From NCBI GenBank assembly GCA_963576725.1, contig OY755237.1, positions 66,622,269 through 66,686,268 on the forward strand: a stretch of 64,000 nucleotides of DNA. The letters run 5' to 3'. The position numbers and the translations under genes were made by a program. Positions 41,600 through 50,862 of the stretch are shown in pieces (position 1 is the first letter of the stretch; every line of letters begins with the position of its first letter). The notes beneath the pieces were generated by a model that was not told the origin of the DNA, did not search any database, and worked only from the letters and a program-made list of their open reading frames with translations. This DNA comes from Azorinus chamasolen. Lineage: Eukaryota > Mollusca > Bivalvia > Cardiida > Solecurtidae.

Positions 41600-41735
41600 G
41601 TGCATACTCATGTACTAAAATCGTCATTTCTCCACCAAACCCTACGTTGTGACAACTCTTTAGAATCGCCTCTTGGAGATGATTCTAATGAGTGGTCATA
41701 GGGTTTGGTGGAGAAATAAGGAAATTATTCTTGAA
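41600..41735. mobile_element. Foldback element family K
   Basis: GCATACTCATGTACTAAAATC is followed by ATTTCTCCACCAAACCCTAC, and the inverse AGGGTTTGGTGGAGAAAT follows. The hairpin ends in a centre GCCTCTTGGAGATG. It is a reference for the unbroken K left flank. Confidence 0.75.
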
Positions 41736-41909
41736 CACATCTTATCTGGACCTCTGTGGAAAGCAAACAGTTGGGTTCCAGATCACAGGCAACAGTATCA
41801 AACAGACTTTTTGATGTATATACATGTGGAAGTCATATTGGACCCTGCTGAAATGAAAATTTTCGAAAAGAAGTTTTTTGATAAATCTGTCCATTTAACT
41901 ATATTATCA

Positions 41910-42149
41910 ATTTACTCCATATGATTACTCCTTACTACAACCTTTACAAACAGAATAGGCCTGGATCTGATGGCCGCTTCTATAGGAGCCGTCTGATCAG
42001 GGTCTGCACTATTTTCCTATGTGATGATATAGATATGTTTCAACCATTTCTTCCATGACCAAGACTTCCTGTGTTCATGTATCATCATAAAAAATAAACC
42101 AATTGATTTTATTATTTCTTACATGCATATTCATAGAGTAAAGGGTTTG
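41910..42149 (+). mobile_element. TTAA MITE family B, ends decayed
   Basis: TTTACTCCATATGATTACTC, hairpin GATGGCCGCTTCTATAGGAG, and CATATTCATAGAGTAAAGGG at the right. Confidence 0.7.
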
Positions 42150-42182
42150 TAGCTGGGTTTACATCTGCCATATTTGCCCATA

Positions 42183-42439
42183 CAGTAAGACCTCTCTATA
42201 ACGACCACTAAATTACACCAATTATTTTGTGTTAAAGGCAGGTGGCTGCTTAAAGCAAGGTGAAAGTGAAACAAAAGGCAGGTGGCTGCTTAAAGCAAGG
42301 TGAAAGTGAAACAGAACGCTCCTATAGGAGCGTTCTGTTTTACTTTCACCTTGCTTTAAGCAGCCACCTGCTCTAAATAAATACCAACTAAATCTTTAAA
42401 TTAAAACAATTTAGTGGTCGTTGTAGAGAGGTTTTACTG
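42183..42439. mobile_element. TA MITE family D5 with a duplicated left arm
   Basis: CAGTAAGACCTCTCTATAAC and GTTGTAGAGAGGTTTTACTG are the ends. AAAGGCAGGTGGCTGCTTAA...GTGAAACA occurs twice in tandem on the left, once inverted on the right. The centre is CGCTCCTATAGGAGCG. TA on both sides. Confidence 0.85.
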
Positions 42440-42479
42440 TATTTTCAAGACATGCTTGCTGCATGTCAGTGCTATAAAT

Positions 42480-42895
42480 AAGCTGTCTGTTCAGATACTA
42501 AAATTGTCACTTCTCCACCAAACCCTATATTGTGACTATATGCTTTAGATTTATTTCGGTTGAGAAATAAAGGAACTTCATGTACATGTATTTTTAGCCC
42601 TTTCTGCCATGAATATTCATGTAAGAAAATACATGAACATTAATTAGATTAATTTGTTATGAAAGCACATGGACACATGAATATTTTGGCCATGACAGAA
42701 ACTGTAGAATTAATATCTACATTATATCATAAGCAAACAGAGCAGACTCTGATCAGACAGCTCCTATAGGAGCCGTCTGATCTGGGTCTACCCTGTTTGC
42801 GATCTTAAAGATCGTCACTTTGAGACAATTCTAAAGTGTGGTCACAACATGGGGTTTGGTGGAGAAATGGCAATTTTAATACTTGAGTGTGCATG
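42480..42895. mobile_element. Family K element interrupted by a B copy
   Basis: The left arm GATACTAAAATTGTCAC, CTCCACCAAACCCTATATTG is near 42490-42540. The right arm GTGTGGTCACAACATGGGG, TTTGGTGGAGAAATGGC is near 42835-42870. A B copy lies between, but the junctions are not clean. Confidence 0.5.
42595..42803 (-). mobile_element. TTAA MITE family B, far end truncated
   Basis: AGCCCTTTCTGCCATGAATA, then GCAAACAGAGCAGACTCTG and the hairpin CAGCTCCTATAGGAGCCG. It stops at CCTGTTTGCGATC. Confidence 0.7.
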
Positions 42896-42960
42896 TTGAT
42901 CTATTGCTCTCTGCAACAAGTTACATGAATTCATACCCCTTACCACTGACATTAAATGAA

Positions 42961-43068
42961 ATGGCCTCTGTTGTCAAGTGCTGATGGTCTTTGACTGACA
43001 ATCATTTAGCCCCTCACCACTGTGGTATACATGTTTGTTTTTTCATGTTAGGCAGCCTTTCAGGCTAA
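42961..43068 (+). mobile_element. 5' fragment of the tRNA-derived SINE
   Basis: GGCCTCTGTTGTCAAGTGCT, TGACTGACAATCATTTAGCC, CCTCACCACTGTGG and CATGTTAGGCAGCCTTTCAG align with the first ~115 bp of the SINE at 33567. The B box and the body are lost. Confidence 0.7.
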
Positions 43069-43220
43069 TCAGGGTATAATATAGATCTGATGATTCTACA
43101 ATTTCTGTCTGAGCCAAAATTTCCTGTGTTCATAATTATGCCGTTTTAAAAATATTTTAATAAATATTCATGATGGCATTATTGCTTACATGAATATGCA
43201 ACACTAGGAAAGCAAAGGTT
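43068..43220 (+). mobile_element. Family B right half
   Basis: It starts within the right hairpin arm (AATCAGGGTATAATATAG) and continues CTACAATTTCTGTC, AATATTCATGATGGCATT. The terminus is decayed. Confidence 0.55.
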
Positions 43221-43231
43221 CCCATATTTAC

Positions 43232-43335
43232 TTAACCCTTTCAGGGAGGGAAACGAGTCACTAATGTCCTTTGCAAACAGTGTAGCTTGACCTGTTTGAA
43301 TTTTGGAATATTCCATTTGAAAATGCAGCTTTAAA
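43232..43335 (+). mobile_element. Family H MITE without hairpin
   Basis: TTAACCCTTTCAGGGAGG, CGAGTCACTAATGTCC and GCAAACAGTGTAG run directly into CTTGACCTGTTTGAATTTTG. The hairpin and the CATAAG linker present in the H at 2197 are deleted. Confidence 0.7.
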
Positions 43336-43344
43336 CTCGCTATT

Positions 43345-43540
43345 ACCTTTGATTGTATATAGGAAATGAGTGTACTGACATTTGCAAACAGTGTAGATCC
43401 AGATCAGAGGAGCCCTCAGATCAGGGTCTGCACTGTTTATTATTCAGAATCGTCTCACAATTTAGAAATTTTCATACTGAATGGACTCTACCAGTAAAAC
43501 AATAATGGACCATTCCACGGTGAAAATTCAGCAATTGAAG
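43345..43540 (+). mobile_element. Family G MITE, short hairpin
   Basis: AATGAGTGTACTGACATTTG, then GATCAGAGGAGCCCTCAGATC and the right part TACCAGTAAAACAATAATGG. The terminal TTAA sites are not clear. Confidence 0.6.
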
Positions 43541-43576
43541 AGAGCTAGAGAGTGTCTGTGAGAGGCTAGTATGAAA

Positions 43577-43791
43577 TTAACCCTTTGACTGCAGGAAACA
43601 AGCGGGCTGTTATTTGCAAACAGTGTAGACCCAGATCAGAGGACTCCTAGAGGAACCCTCTGATCTGGGTCTACACTGTTTGTCATACCAAATTCTCTCA
43701 CAAATTATACCCTTTCATACGCTGTATGAACACAACCTTTAAACAGTGATGGACTGATTACGCTTTGAAAATTCAGCATAGAAAGGGTGAA
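43577..43791 (+). mobile_element. TTAA MITE family G
   Basis: TTAACCCTTTGACTGCAGG to CAGCATAGAAAGGGTGA. The hairpin is symmetric: GTAGACCCAGATCAGAGG and CCTCTGATCTGGGTCTAC without the A:A mismatch. Confidence 0.8.
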
Positions 43792-43980
43792 GTGAAATTG
43801 GAATCGGAGACCGGTGATGTTTTACCATGATTCAAATGACAAGGCTGATACATTTTTATGCTCTGATAATTTTCTTTAGATGTGTTGTTGATTGCCTTGT
43901 CTCAATTTTGTGAAGTAATTACAGCATCTGCAGAGTGTTACTTGCATCAGGACAGTACTTCTGATTTTTGCAATTATTTT

Positions 43981-44180
43981 TTAACCTATAGCCTGCTATA
44001 ACAATGATGTCTGTTACAATTTTCAAGTGCTTCTGATTCATTCAATCTTTTGGGAAACTATTGACCACCTGTCAAACAGCTTGGATCCTGATGAGATGTC
44101 GAGTCACTTGGCATCTCATTACAACTGATCACGCAATCCAACCAGTTTGCAAATGCCTGTCTGGTCACACTAAGCAGGCA
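43981..44180. mobile_element. TTAA MITE family F2
   Basis: TTAACCTATAGCCTGCTATA starts it. The arms are CAGCTTGGATCCTGATGAG and CATCTCATTACAACTGATC, with the centre GAGTCACTTGGC. Confidence 0.6.
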
Positions 44181-44232
44181 AATGGTATAAAAGGTATTGA
44201 ATGTGTTGCAATGGTATGAATCATGTTCTTTT

Positions 44233-44482
44233 TTAACCCTTTCCCTCATATAAACGTGTTTTCACGCATCTGCAAACAGAGTAGACCCAGATCAGACGGC
44301 TCCTAGAGGAGCCGTCTGATCAGGGTCTACTCTGTTTGCTAATAGAATTTCAAAGATCTGTGTCTTTACTTTCTAAAATGGCTACAATGTTCCACCTTCC
44401 ATATTTCATTATAACCTTTTTGTCCATGAATAGTCAGTAGGTATTGAAATTTGTAATTAACACAGAACAGGGAAAGGGTTAA
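44233..44482 (+). mobile_element. TTAA MITE family A, reference copy
   Basis: 250 bp. TTAACCCTTTCCCTCATATA to ACAGGGAAAGGGTTAA. Hairpin with arms GCAAACAGAGTAGACCC..., centre CGGCTCCTAGAGGAGCCG, and one A:A opposition (CCCAGATC against GATCAGGG). Confidence 0.9.
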
Positions 44483-44618
44483 TCATGTTTTATGATACTA
44501 TTATGAGCGGCATCACAATGGTATTGTTTCCATGACTGAAATAGGACATATTTTCTTATTAATCCTTACTGGCAGATCAGACTGTCGGCAGACATTATTT
44601 TTTTCAGTAGGATAAGGG

Positions 44619-44838
44619 TTAACCCATTCCCTTATAATTGACACATTTGGAATCCTTTGTAAAAGTTGCTTTTTGAAACCATCGTGATAAATAGAGCATT
44701 TGCTCCTTAGGAGCAAATGCTCTATTTTTCACAATGGTTAAAAAATTACACAATTCTAAAATTTTCCTTTTTTCGAGTAATTATACTCCTTTTCGGTAGA
44801 GTTATTCAAAGAGGTTTGGTATATGAGGGAATGGTTAA
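44619..44838 (-). mobile_element. TTAA MITE family C
   Basis: TTAACCCATTCCCTTATAAT to ATATGAGGGAATGGTTAA. Hairpin AGCATTTGCTCCTTAGGAGC. Confidence 0.85.
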
Positions 44839-44877
44839 TAAATCGATATTTACAAAATTAATGCTGTATGTAAAATA

Positions 44878-45039
44878 CAGTAAAATCCCTCTGAACTGGA
44901 ATTCTAGTAAAGGAAAATTTATATGCTTTTAGACTGGTGGCAGCTTAATGCAGGGTGAAAGTCATGCGGAAAGTTCTTAGTAGCCACCTGTCTCCAAGAG
45001 GGATATTTATTTAATGTCCGGTTTAGAGAGGTTTTACTG
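44878..45039. mobile_element. TA MITE family D4, right arm deleted
   Basis: CAGTAAAATCCCTCTGAACT and CCGGTTTAGAGAGGTTTTACTG. The left arm GCAGGGTGAAAGTCATGC is present; most of its partner is missing (CTTAGTAGCCACC). Confidence 0.8.
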
Positions 45040-45194
45040 TTCATTTCCAGCGTATTGTTGCCACTTGTTAGTAAGTTTTCTGTACCCTTGGAGCTTACAT
45101 TAACAAGACATGATTGTATATTAGTGATAATTAACAGCATAAAAATTATATGCAGGTGAATTATGATCCAGTAATAATAGTGATAATGGCAATG

Positions 45195-45330
45195 TAGAGT
45201 TTTAGATAAAGGTGTGTATTCAGATAATAAAATCATCATTTCTCCACCAAACCCTGTGTTGTGATTACTCTTCAGAATTGTCTGGAAGAGTGATCACAGC
45301 GTAGGATTTGGTGGAAAAATAAAGAGAGTA
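45195..45330. mobile_element. Foldback element family K
   Basis: GTATTCAGATAATAAAATCA, ATTTCTCCACCAAACCCTG, TGTTGTGATTACTCTTCAG and the inverse CGTAGGATTTGGTGGAAAAA. Confidence 0.7.
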
Positions 45331-45408
45331 CCGGTATTTGTTAAACTGCCAAATCTGACCAGTGCTTGCATTTGTCTATTTCATCAATAACTTCAGTATT
45401 TTGTATAT

Positions 45409-45636
45409 TTAACCATTTCCTCTATAAATATGCCTTTCTACACCTCTGTAAAAGTCACTTTATGAAACCATTGTGATAAATAGAGCATTTGTTCCTATAG
45501 GAGCAAATGCTCTATTTATCACAATGGTTTCAAACTACAAAATTCTAAAATTTTACTTTTCTCTAGTAAATGCTCCTTTTGGGTAGATTCGTTCAAAGAG
45601 GTGGAGTCTAAAAATAGCCTATGGAGGAAAGGGTTA
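45409..45636 (-). mobile_element. TTAA MITE subfamily C2
   Basis: TTAACCATTTCCTCTATAAA (B-type end), the hairpin TTTGTTCCTATAGGAGCAAA, and the C-type end CCTATGGAGGAAAGGGTTAA. Confidence 0.85.
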
Positions 45637-45666
45637 AGTTATATTTAAAGTGTAATAGTGTAGGCC

Positions 45667-45909
45667 CTAACTATTTCCCTGTTTATTCCGGACTTTAATA
45701 CCTACTGAATATTCATGGACAAAATGGTTATATTGAAGTATGGAAGGCGGAACATTGTAGCCATTTTAGATAGTAAAGAAATAGATCTTTCAAATTCCAC
45801 TAGTAAACAGAGCAGACCCTGACCAGACAGCTCCTATAGGAGCCGTCTGATCTGGGTCTACTCTGTTTGCAAATGCATGAAAAGGTGTTTATATGAAAGA
45901 AAGGGTTAA
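45667..45909 (-). mobile_element. TTAA MITE family A
   Basis: CTATTTCCCTGTTTATTCCG to ATATGAAAGAAAGGGTTAA. Hairpin GACAGCTCCTATAGGAGCCG. Confidence 0.8.
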
Positions 45910-45959
45910 CTCTTTTATATCCAAAGTCGCAAGAACGACCTTCTTGACTCACAGGGATT

Positions 45960-46130
45960 GCTGTAATGGACAAATCTGTGGCTGCCTTTGCAACCAGTTT
46001 GGATCCAGATGAAACGCCAAGTAACTGTATGTCTCTTTAAGATCCCTGGTCTGAGCTTTGGAATTGAGATGTCAAGTATCTGTACTTCTCTTTATGATCA
46101 AAGCTGTTTGATACTCCAATTTTGTTTTTT
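45960..46130. mobile_element. Family F MITE, decayed
   Basis: GCAACCAGTTTGGATCCAGA and ATGATCAAAGCTGTTTGATA act as arms around repeated words (AAGTAACTG, AAGTATCTG, TCTCTTT). Confidence 0.4.
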
Positions 46131-46209
46131 AGGAAACATTTGAAGTCCACTTTGAAACTTGAAACAGACGTTAATATTTGCAGCCGAAAAATAGTTGGCA
46201 CCAAAAGTG

Positions 46210-46454
46210 TTAAGCCTTTACTCCATAAATACGCCTTTCTATGTCTTTGCAAACAGAGTAGACCCAGATCAGACAGCTCCTACAGGAGCCATCTGATCAG
46301 GGTCTGCTCTGTTTGCTTATGATATAATATAGATATGATTTTACACTTTCTGCCATGGCCAACTATTCCTGTGTCTATATACTATTAATCTAATTAATAT
46401 TCATGATCATGATGTCATTATTTCTTGCAGAAATATTCATGGAGGAAAAGGTTG
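46210..46454 (+). mobile_element. TTAA MITE family B
   Basis: TTAAGCCTTTACTCCATAAA to CATGGAGGAAAAGGTTGA. Hairpin GACAGCTCCTACAGGAGCCA. Confidence 0.85.
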
Positions 46455-46666
46455 ATCAACACATTGTTGTTAATTACTATGGCTGATCTATCTAATTGCT
46501 ATAGCTGATCTATCTGGTTATTTAGGGATAAATATAATTAGGCTATAATTACTCCAGGAGAAAAAAACCCAAATGAAGTTTAGTGTTTCTGTCAGCAGTG
46601 TAGATCCAGATCATCAGTCACATAATAATTATATATAGTGTCTGGTTAGCGTTTACTTTTTGTGTA

Positions 46667-46860
46667 CAGTATAACCTGTCTTAAGCAATGATATGATTCT
46701 GGGTCCTTAAGGCAGGTGGTAGCTTAATGCAATTAAAAGTAATGCAGAAAGCTCTTGTTCAATCTTTCTGCATTATTTTTGCCATGTATTAAGCTAACCA
46801 CCTGCTTTTTAAGTCTCCTATGTTCAGTAAATGAATGGTTGCTGAAGACAGATTCTACTG
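46667..46860. mobile_element. TA MITE family D3, uninterrupted
   Basis: CAGTATAACCTGTCTTAAGC and GGTTGCTGAAGACAGATTCTACTG. The palindrome centre is decayed (GCTCTTGTTCAATC). TTAA at 46707-46710 is the empty form of the site filled by C in the D3 at 51429. Confidence 0.8.
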
Positions 46861-47059
46861 TATTAGGTTGAATAAAGAAACATTTAGTATAATATTGTTT
46901 TGGTCTATGTTTGATGAGGTTGCAGTCTTCTTGGATTGCACTTTAAATAGTCCCAGAAGACCTGTTCTAGGGCTCATATTGGAAGGTAAGCAATTTAAAC
47001 TGCAGACATATTTTCCACGTTTTGAGAATAGAATGCAGATTTAATTTAAATGTCTTTGG

Positions 47060-47265
47060 TTTTAAACCCTTGATAATTGAATTTTCGAAAAGAAATAATC
47101 TGTCATTCTTTAATGATAGAGTCCATTCAGTATGAGTGGGTATAATTTGTGAAAGGATTTTGAATGATAAAACAATACAGAGATCATGGTCAGGGGACTG
47201 TCTGATCTGGGTCTGCACTGTTTGCAGTGAGTATAGTCACTTCTCTCATTCAAAGGGTAGAAGCT
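47060..47265 (-). mobile_element. Family G MITE, hairpin reduced
   Basis: AAACCCTTGATAATTGAATT, CATTCTTTAATGATAGAGTC and GATCATGGTCAGGGGACTG, with CTCATTCAAAGGGT at the right. Confidence 0.6.
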
Positions 47266-47321
47266 TACAGTGTATGAAATTTGCACACAATTTACATTGG
47301 ACAGACATTTATTGTAAACTA

Positions 47322-47571
47322 TTAAACCTTCTCTTGCTGAATTTTAACATACATTTCTCCTTCTTTACCTATGCCCTGTTGTATAATTACATATATCTTC
47401 ACTGTGTACACGTATTTCACTGTTCATTCACTGCTGTGAAGTGCACTGGTTGCACAATCAACTTGTAAATAGTGCAGACCCTGATGAGACAGCTCCTGCA
47501 GGAGCTGTCTCATCTGGGTCTTCATTATTTACAGGTAGGTATATTGACGTGAATAGCAAGCGAAGGGTTAA
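47322..47571 (+). mobile_element. TTAA MITE family J, reference copy
   Basis: TTAAACCTTCTCTTGCTGAA to AAGCGAAGGGTTAA. Perfect inner hairpin GACAGCTCCTGCAGGAGCTG. The unique part has GTGCACTGGTTGCACAATC. Its right TTAA is shared with the next element. Confidence 0.87.
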
Positions 47572-48034
47572 TGCTTTCTTAGTATTCATGTAAGAAATAA
47601 TGACATCATGAATATTTATCAGCTGAATTTTTATAAATATTTCAAGGGAATTGTTTGCTTTGACAAAAACTGTAGAATCAGATCTATATCATGTCAGAAG
47701 CAAACAGAGCAGACCCTGATCAGAGGGCTCCTGTAGGAGCTGTCTTATCTTGGTCTACTCTGTTTATCCCTTTCCCTCATATAAACGTGTTTTCAAGCAT
47801 TTGAAAACAGTAGACCCAAATCAGACGGCTCCTATAGGAGCCGTCTGATCAGGGTCTGCTCTGTTTGCTACTGGAATTTGAAAAATCTGCTTTTATACTT
47901 TCTAAAATGGCTACAATGTTCGGCCTTCCATATTTCATTATAACTATTTTGTCCATGAATATTCTGTAGGTATTAGAATTTTGAATAAACACAGAACAGG
48001 GAAAGGGTTAAATCAGTATGAAGGAAAGGGTTAT
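47568..48034 (-). mobile_element. AB MITE split by an A copy
   Basis: TAGTATTCATGTAAGAAATA...hairpin GGGCTCCTGTAGGAGCTG...GTCTACTCTGTTTA precede A. AGTATGAAGGAAAGGGTTAT after A is the missing end. Confidence 0.75.
47763..48011 (+). mobile_element. TTAA MITE family A, nested in AB
   Basis: TTATCCCTTTCCCTCATATA to GAACAGGGAAAGGGTTAA. Perfect hairpin centre CGGCTCCTATAGGAGCCG. Confidence 0.85.
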
Positions 48035-48232
48035 CTCTTTGCACTCTAATAGCAAAACTGATTACATATGCAAACAGTTTGGATCCTGATGAGATGCCAC
48101 ATAATCAATGTGGCATCTTATCAGGATCCATATTGTTTGACACTATGAGCACATGTTTGCAAAGTAATGAGAGAAAGTTTCTATAATGACAATTGTTGCA
48201 TGCGAAAAATTACTTAGCGTGCAATGGGTTAA
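48031..48232. mobile_element. TTAA MITE family F, well preserved
   Basis: TTATCTCTTTGCACTCTAAT to TTAGCGTGCAATGGGTTAA. Hairpin CAAACAGTTTGGATCCTGAT...GCCACATAATCAATGTGGC...ATCAGGATCCATATTGTTTG. It serves as the F reference. Confidence 0.8.
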
Positions 48233-48281
48233 CTATGATACAGAGTTCTGTAAAAGAATCATTTCTTTTTTAATAATTATA

Positions 48282-48489
48282 CAGTTAAACCCCTCTAAAC
48301 TGGAATTGATTGTAGTAAGGAAGTGTTAATATTCTTTTAGGCAGGTGGCTGCTAAATGCAGGGTGAAAGTCATGCAGAAAGCTCCTAGAGGAGCTTTCTG
48401 CAAGACTTTCACCCTGCATTAAGCTACCACCTGTCCCCTAAACCAATATTTATAATAAATTAAATGTCCAGTTTAGAGGGGTTTTACTC
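48282..48489. mobile_element. TA MITE family D4
   Basis: CAGTTAAACCCCTCTAAACT and AGTTTAGAGGGGTTTTACTC with TA outside. Long palindrome centred on GCTCCTAGAGGAGC. Confidence 0.85.
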
Positions 48490-48732
48490 TACATTTCAGC
48501 ATTAAAACAATTAAAAAGTGTGTACATTACATTTCAAGTACTTTGCTCTTTAATAGTTACATAATGGATGTTAAAATGTTTGTCTTTTGTTTGATTTGTT
48601 CAAATATTGATTTTCCTGCACCAAAACCTGTAATCAGTGTTGAACAGATGGCTGCATGTTGCTGCAATAGTCCTGGCAATCATATCTGGATCATAGCTGT
48701 TTGCATGAATTTACTTCCTAGATTGCTAAAGG

Positions 48733-48985
48733 TTAACCCTTTCCTTCATATAAACGCTTTTCCATGCATTTGCAAACAGAGTAGTCACCCAGATCAGATG
48801 GCTCCTATAGGAGCTGTCTGATCAGGCTCTGCTCTGTTTGCTTAGATGGGAATTGATAGATCTGTTTCTTTGACTTCTAAAATGACTACAATGCTCCACC
48901 TTCCATATTACATTATTACTATTTGTCAATGAATACTCAGTAGGTATTGAAATCTGGAGTAAATACAGAACAGGGAAAGGGTTAA
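48733..48985 (+). mobile_element. TTAA MITE family A, first of an A-G-A chain
   Basis: TTAACCCTTTCCTTCATATA to AACAGGGAAAGGGTTAA. Hairpin GGCTCCTATAGGAGCTG. Right TTAA shared with G. Confidence 0.85.
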
Positions 48986-49429
48986 TAACCTGAATGCAGA
49001 ATTTTCAAAGTGGACTAGTTCATCATTGTTAACTCATTCTCTCCTATGCTATTTTTAGACCCAACCTTATTGAATGTATCTACCGAAAAGGAGCATTAAG
49101 TAGAGGAAAGAAAAAAATAGAATTTTGTAGTTTGAAACCATTGTGATTTATAAATAGAGCATTTGCTCCTATAGAAGCAAATGCTCTATTTATCACAATG
49201 GTTTCGATCATAAAGTGAATTTTATAGAGGCGCAAAAATGCGTCACTAGGGGGTAATGTGTTAAATGTTAGAATCCATTCAGTATGAAGAAAGGATTTAG
49301 TTTGTCAGAGGCTTTTGAATGACAAACAGTGTAGACCCTGATCAGAGCGCTACTGCAGGAGCCCTCTGATCTAGGTCTCCACTGTTGGTAAATGCAGGTT
49401 ACCTTGTTTGCCCAATATTAAAGGATTAA
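48982..49429 (-). mobile_element. TTAA MITE family G with nested C
   Basis: TTAATAACCTGAATGCAGAA and ATCATTG precede C. ATGTTAGAATCCATTCAG, GACAAACAGTGTAGACC and the hairpin GCGCTACTGCAGGAGCC follow it. It ends TATTAAAGGATTAA. Confidence 0.8.
49029..49264 (+). mobile_element. TTAA MITE family C inside G
   Basis: TTAACTCATTCTCTCCTATG to CTAGGGGGTAATGTGTTAA. Hairpin GAGCATTTGCTCCTATAGAAGC with TTTA inserted in the left arm. TTAA repeats on both sides. Confidence 0.87.
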
Positions 49430-49652
49430 CCCTTTCCGTCATATAAACATGTTTTCACTCATGTAGGAGCTGTCTGATCGGGGTCTGCTCTGTTTGCTAT
49501 TAAGGTATTTGACAGATCTGTTCCTTTACTTTCTAAAAATGGCTACATTATAATTTATGCTCCACCTTCCATATTTTATTATAACTATTTTGTCCATGAG
49601 TTTTCAGTAGACATTGAAATTTGGAATAAATATATAACAGGGAAAGGGTTAA
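49426..49652 (+). mobile_element. TTAA MITE family A, left arm deleted
   Basis: TTAACCCTTTCCGTCATATA is followed by CACTCATG and then only the right arm TAGGAGCTGTCTGATCGGGG. The right part is normal. Confidence 0.8.
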
Positions 49653-49917
49653 GCCTGGATTTAACTAAGTGGAACAGATCTATAAAATATAATCATTATA
49701 TTGCCATTTAATTTCCAACAGTACTCAGGTAGCTGCAGCGTAATGGAAACATAATGAAGATGCATTTCAAATTTTGACAGAATTTAAATGAAGCGGATTT
49801 CGAGTTGTTTACCTGTGATGTCCTATAGCAACAGATGGCTTTAGACATGCATTGAGAGTGATCTTGTATGTGCTTTCTCTGTTTATCAGGACCATAGATA
49901 AAGATAAATATTTATTC
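49653..49917. other. Unassigned spacer
   Basis: Non-repetitive AT-rich DNA, no supported feature. Confidence 0.35.
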
Positions 49918-50003
49918 ATCATTTCTTCCTTAAATCCTGATGTTGCGACTTTTATTTAGAATCATCTCTGGTCACAACATAGGAGTGGTGGAGAAATATA
50001 GGA
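49918..50003. mobile_element. Foldback element family K, short
   Basis: CATCATTTCTTCCTTAAATC, CTGATGTTGCGACTTTTATT and the inverse GGTCACAACATAGGAGTGG, TGGAGAAATA. Confidence 0.6.
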
Positions 50004-50004
50004 G

Positions 50005-50410
50005 TTTTTAATCAATGCTTTTTCATGCATTTGCAAACAGAGCAGACCCATATCAGATGGTTCCTGTACTGGAGCCATCTGATCAGAATCTGCTCTTGTT
50101 GCTAATAGGACATGATAAAATATGTCAAAGCCAAACATTTCCTTGAATCAAGTATACATTATAAAACTTCAGCTAATATTAACCCATTACCTCATAGGCT
50201 ATTTTTAGAAACAATCTCTTTGAATACATCTACCAAAAAGGATTCCTAGAGAAAATGAAAAATTTAGATTTTTGTAGTTTGAAACCAGATTATCACAATG
50301 GTTTCATGCACAAAGTGACTTTTACAGAGTCATCAAAAGTCGTCAATATGAGGGAATGGGTTAATACATGTATCATTTTTTTCTAACATGAATATTGAAC
50401 AGGTAAATTG
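50005..50410 (+). mobile_element. AB MITE split by a C copy
   Basis: ATGCTTTTTCATGCATTTGC, the hairpin GATGGTTCCTGTACTGGAGCC and CTTCAGCTAATA precede C. CTAACATGAATATTGAACAGG follows it. Confidence 0.65.
50179..50364 (+). mobile_element. Family C MITE without its hairpin
   Basis: TTAACCCATTACCTCATAGG to ATATGAGGGAATGGGTTAA. GTTTGAAACCAGATTATCAC joins both sides where about 50 bp of hairpin should be. Confidence 0.8.
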
Positions 50411-50499
50411 CAAATTTATATATTTTACTAACACTTTCCCTCTTATACAATGTAAAAGCATTATTTCATAAAGCCTCCGGCTTTCGCATGTATACACAG

Positions 50500-50583
50500 C
50501 AATTCATGTTGTACGTAACTAGTATAATATAGACCCAGATCAGTCACCGCTCCTATAGGTGTATTTATGGAGTAAAGGGTTAT
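50500..50583. mobile_element. Decayed B fragment
   Basis: ATAGACCCAGATCAGTCACC, GCTCCTATAGG and TGTATTTATGGAGTAAAGGG are fused, with the right arm deleted. Confidence 0.5.
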
Positions 50584-50862
50584 AATTGAAGCAGACAAAT
50601 TTTTCATGAGAAATATTACTTAGCGTGCTTGAGGAATTGATGAGATTGGTGGTATTATACATGACACATATTTAATTATAACACGATATGCTCACAGGCA
50701 ATCACTAACACTAATGAAACATTGGAGTAATATGTTTCAGAGGACTTGTATAGTATGATACCAATCAGTTAACATCGGACAAGAGAATTGTCACACACAT
50801 CGACTCAATGCTGTAGATAAGAGGCTTATACATGTATAAGAAATCAAGTAAATTACTTTTTG

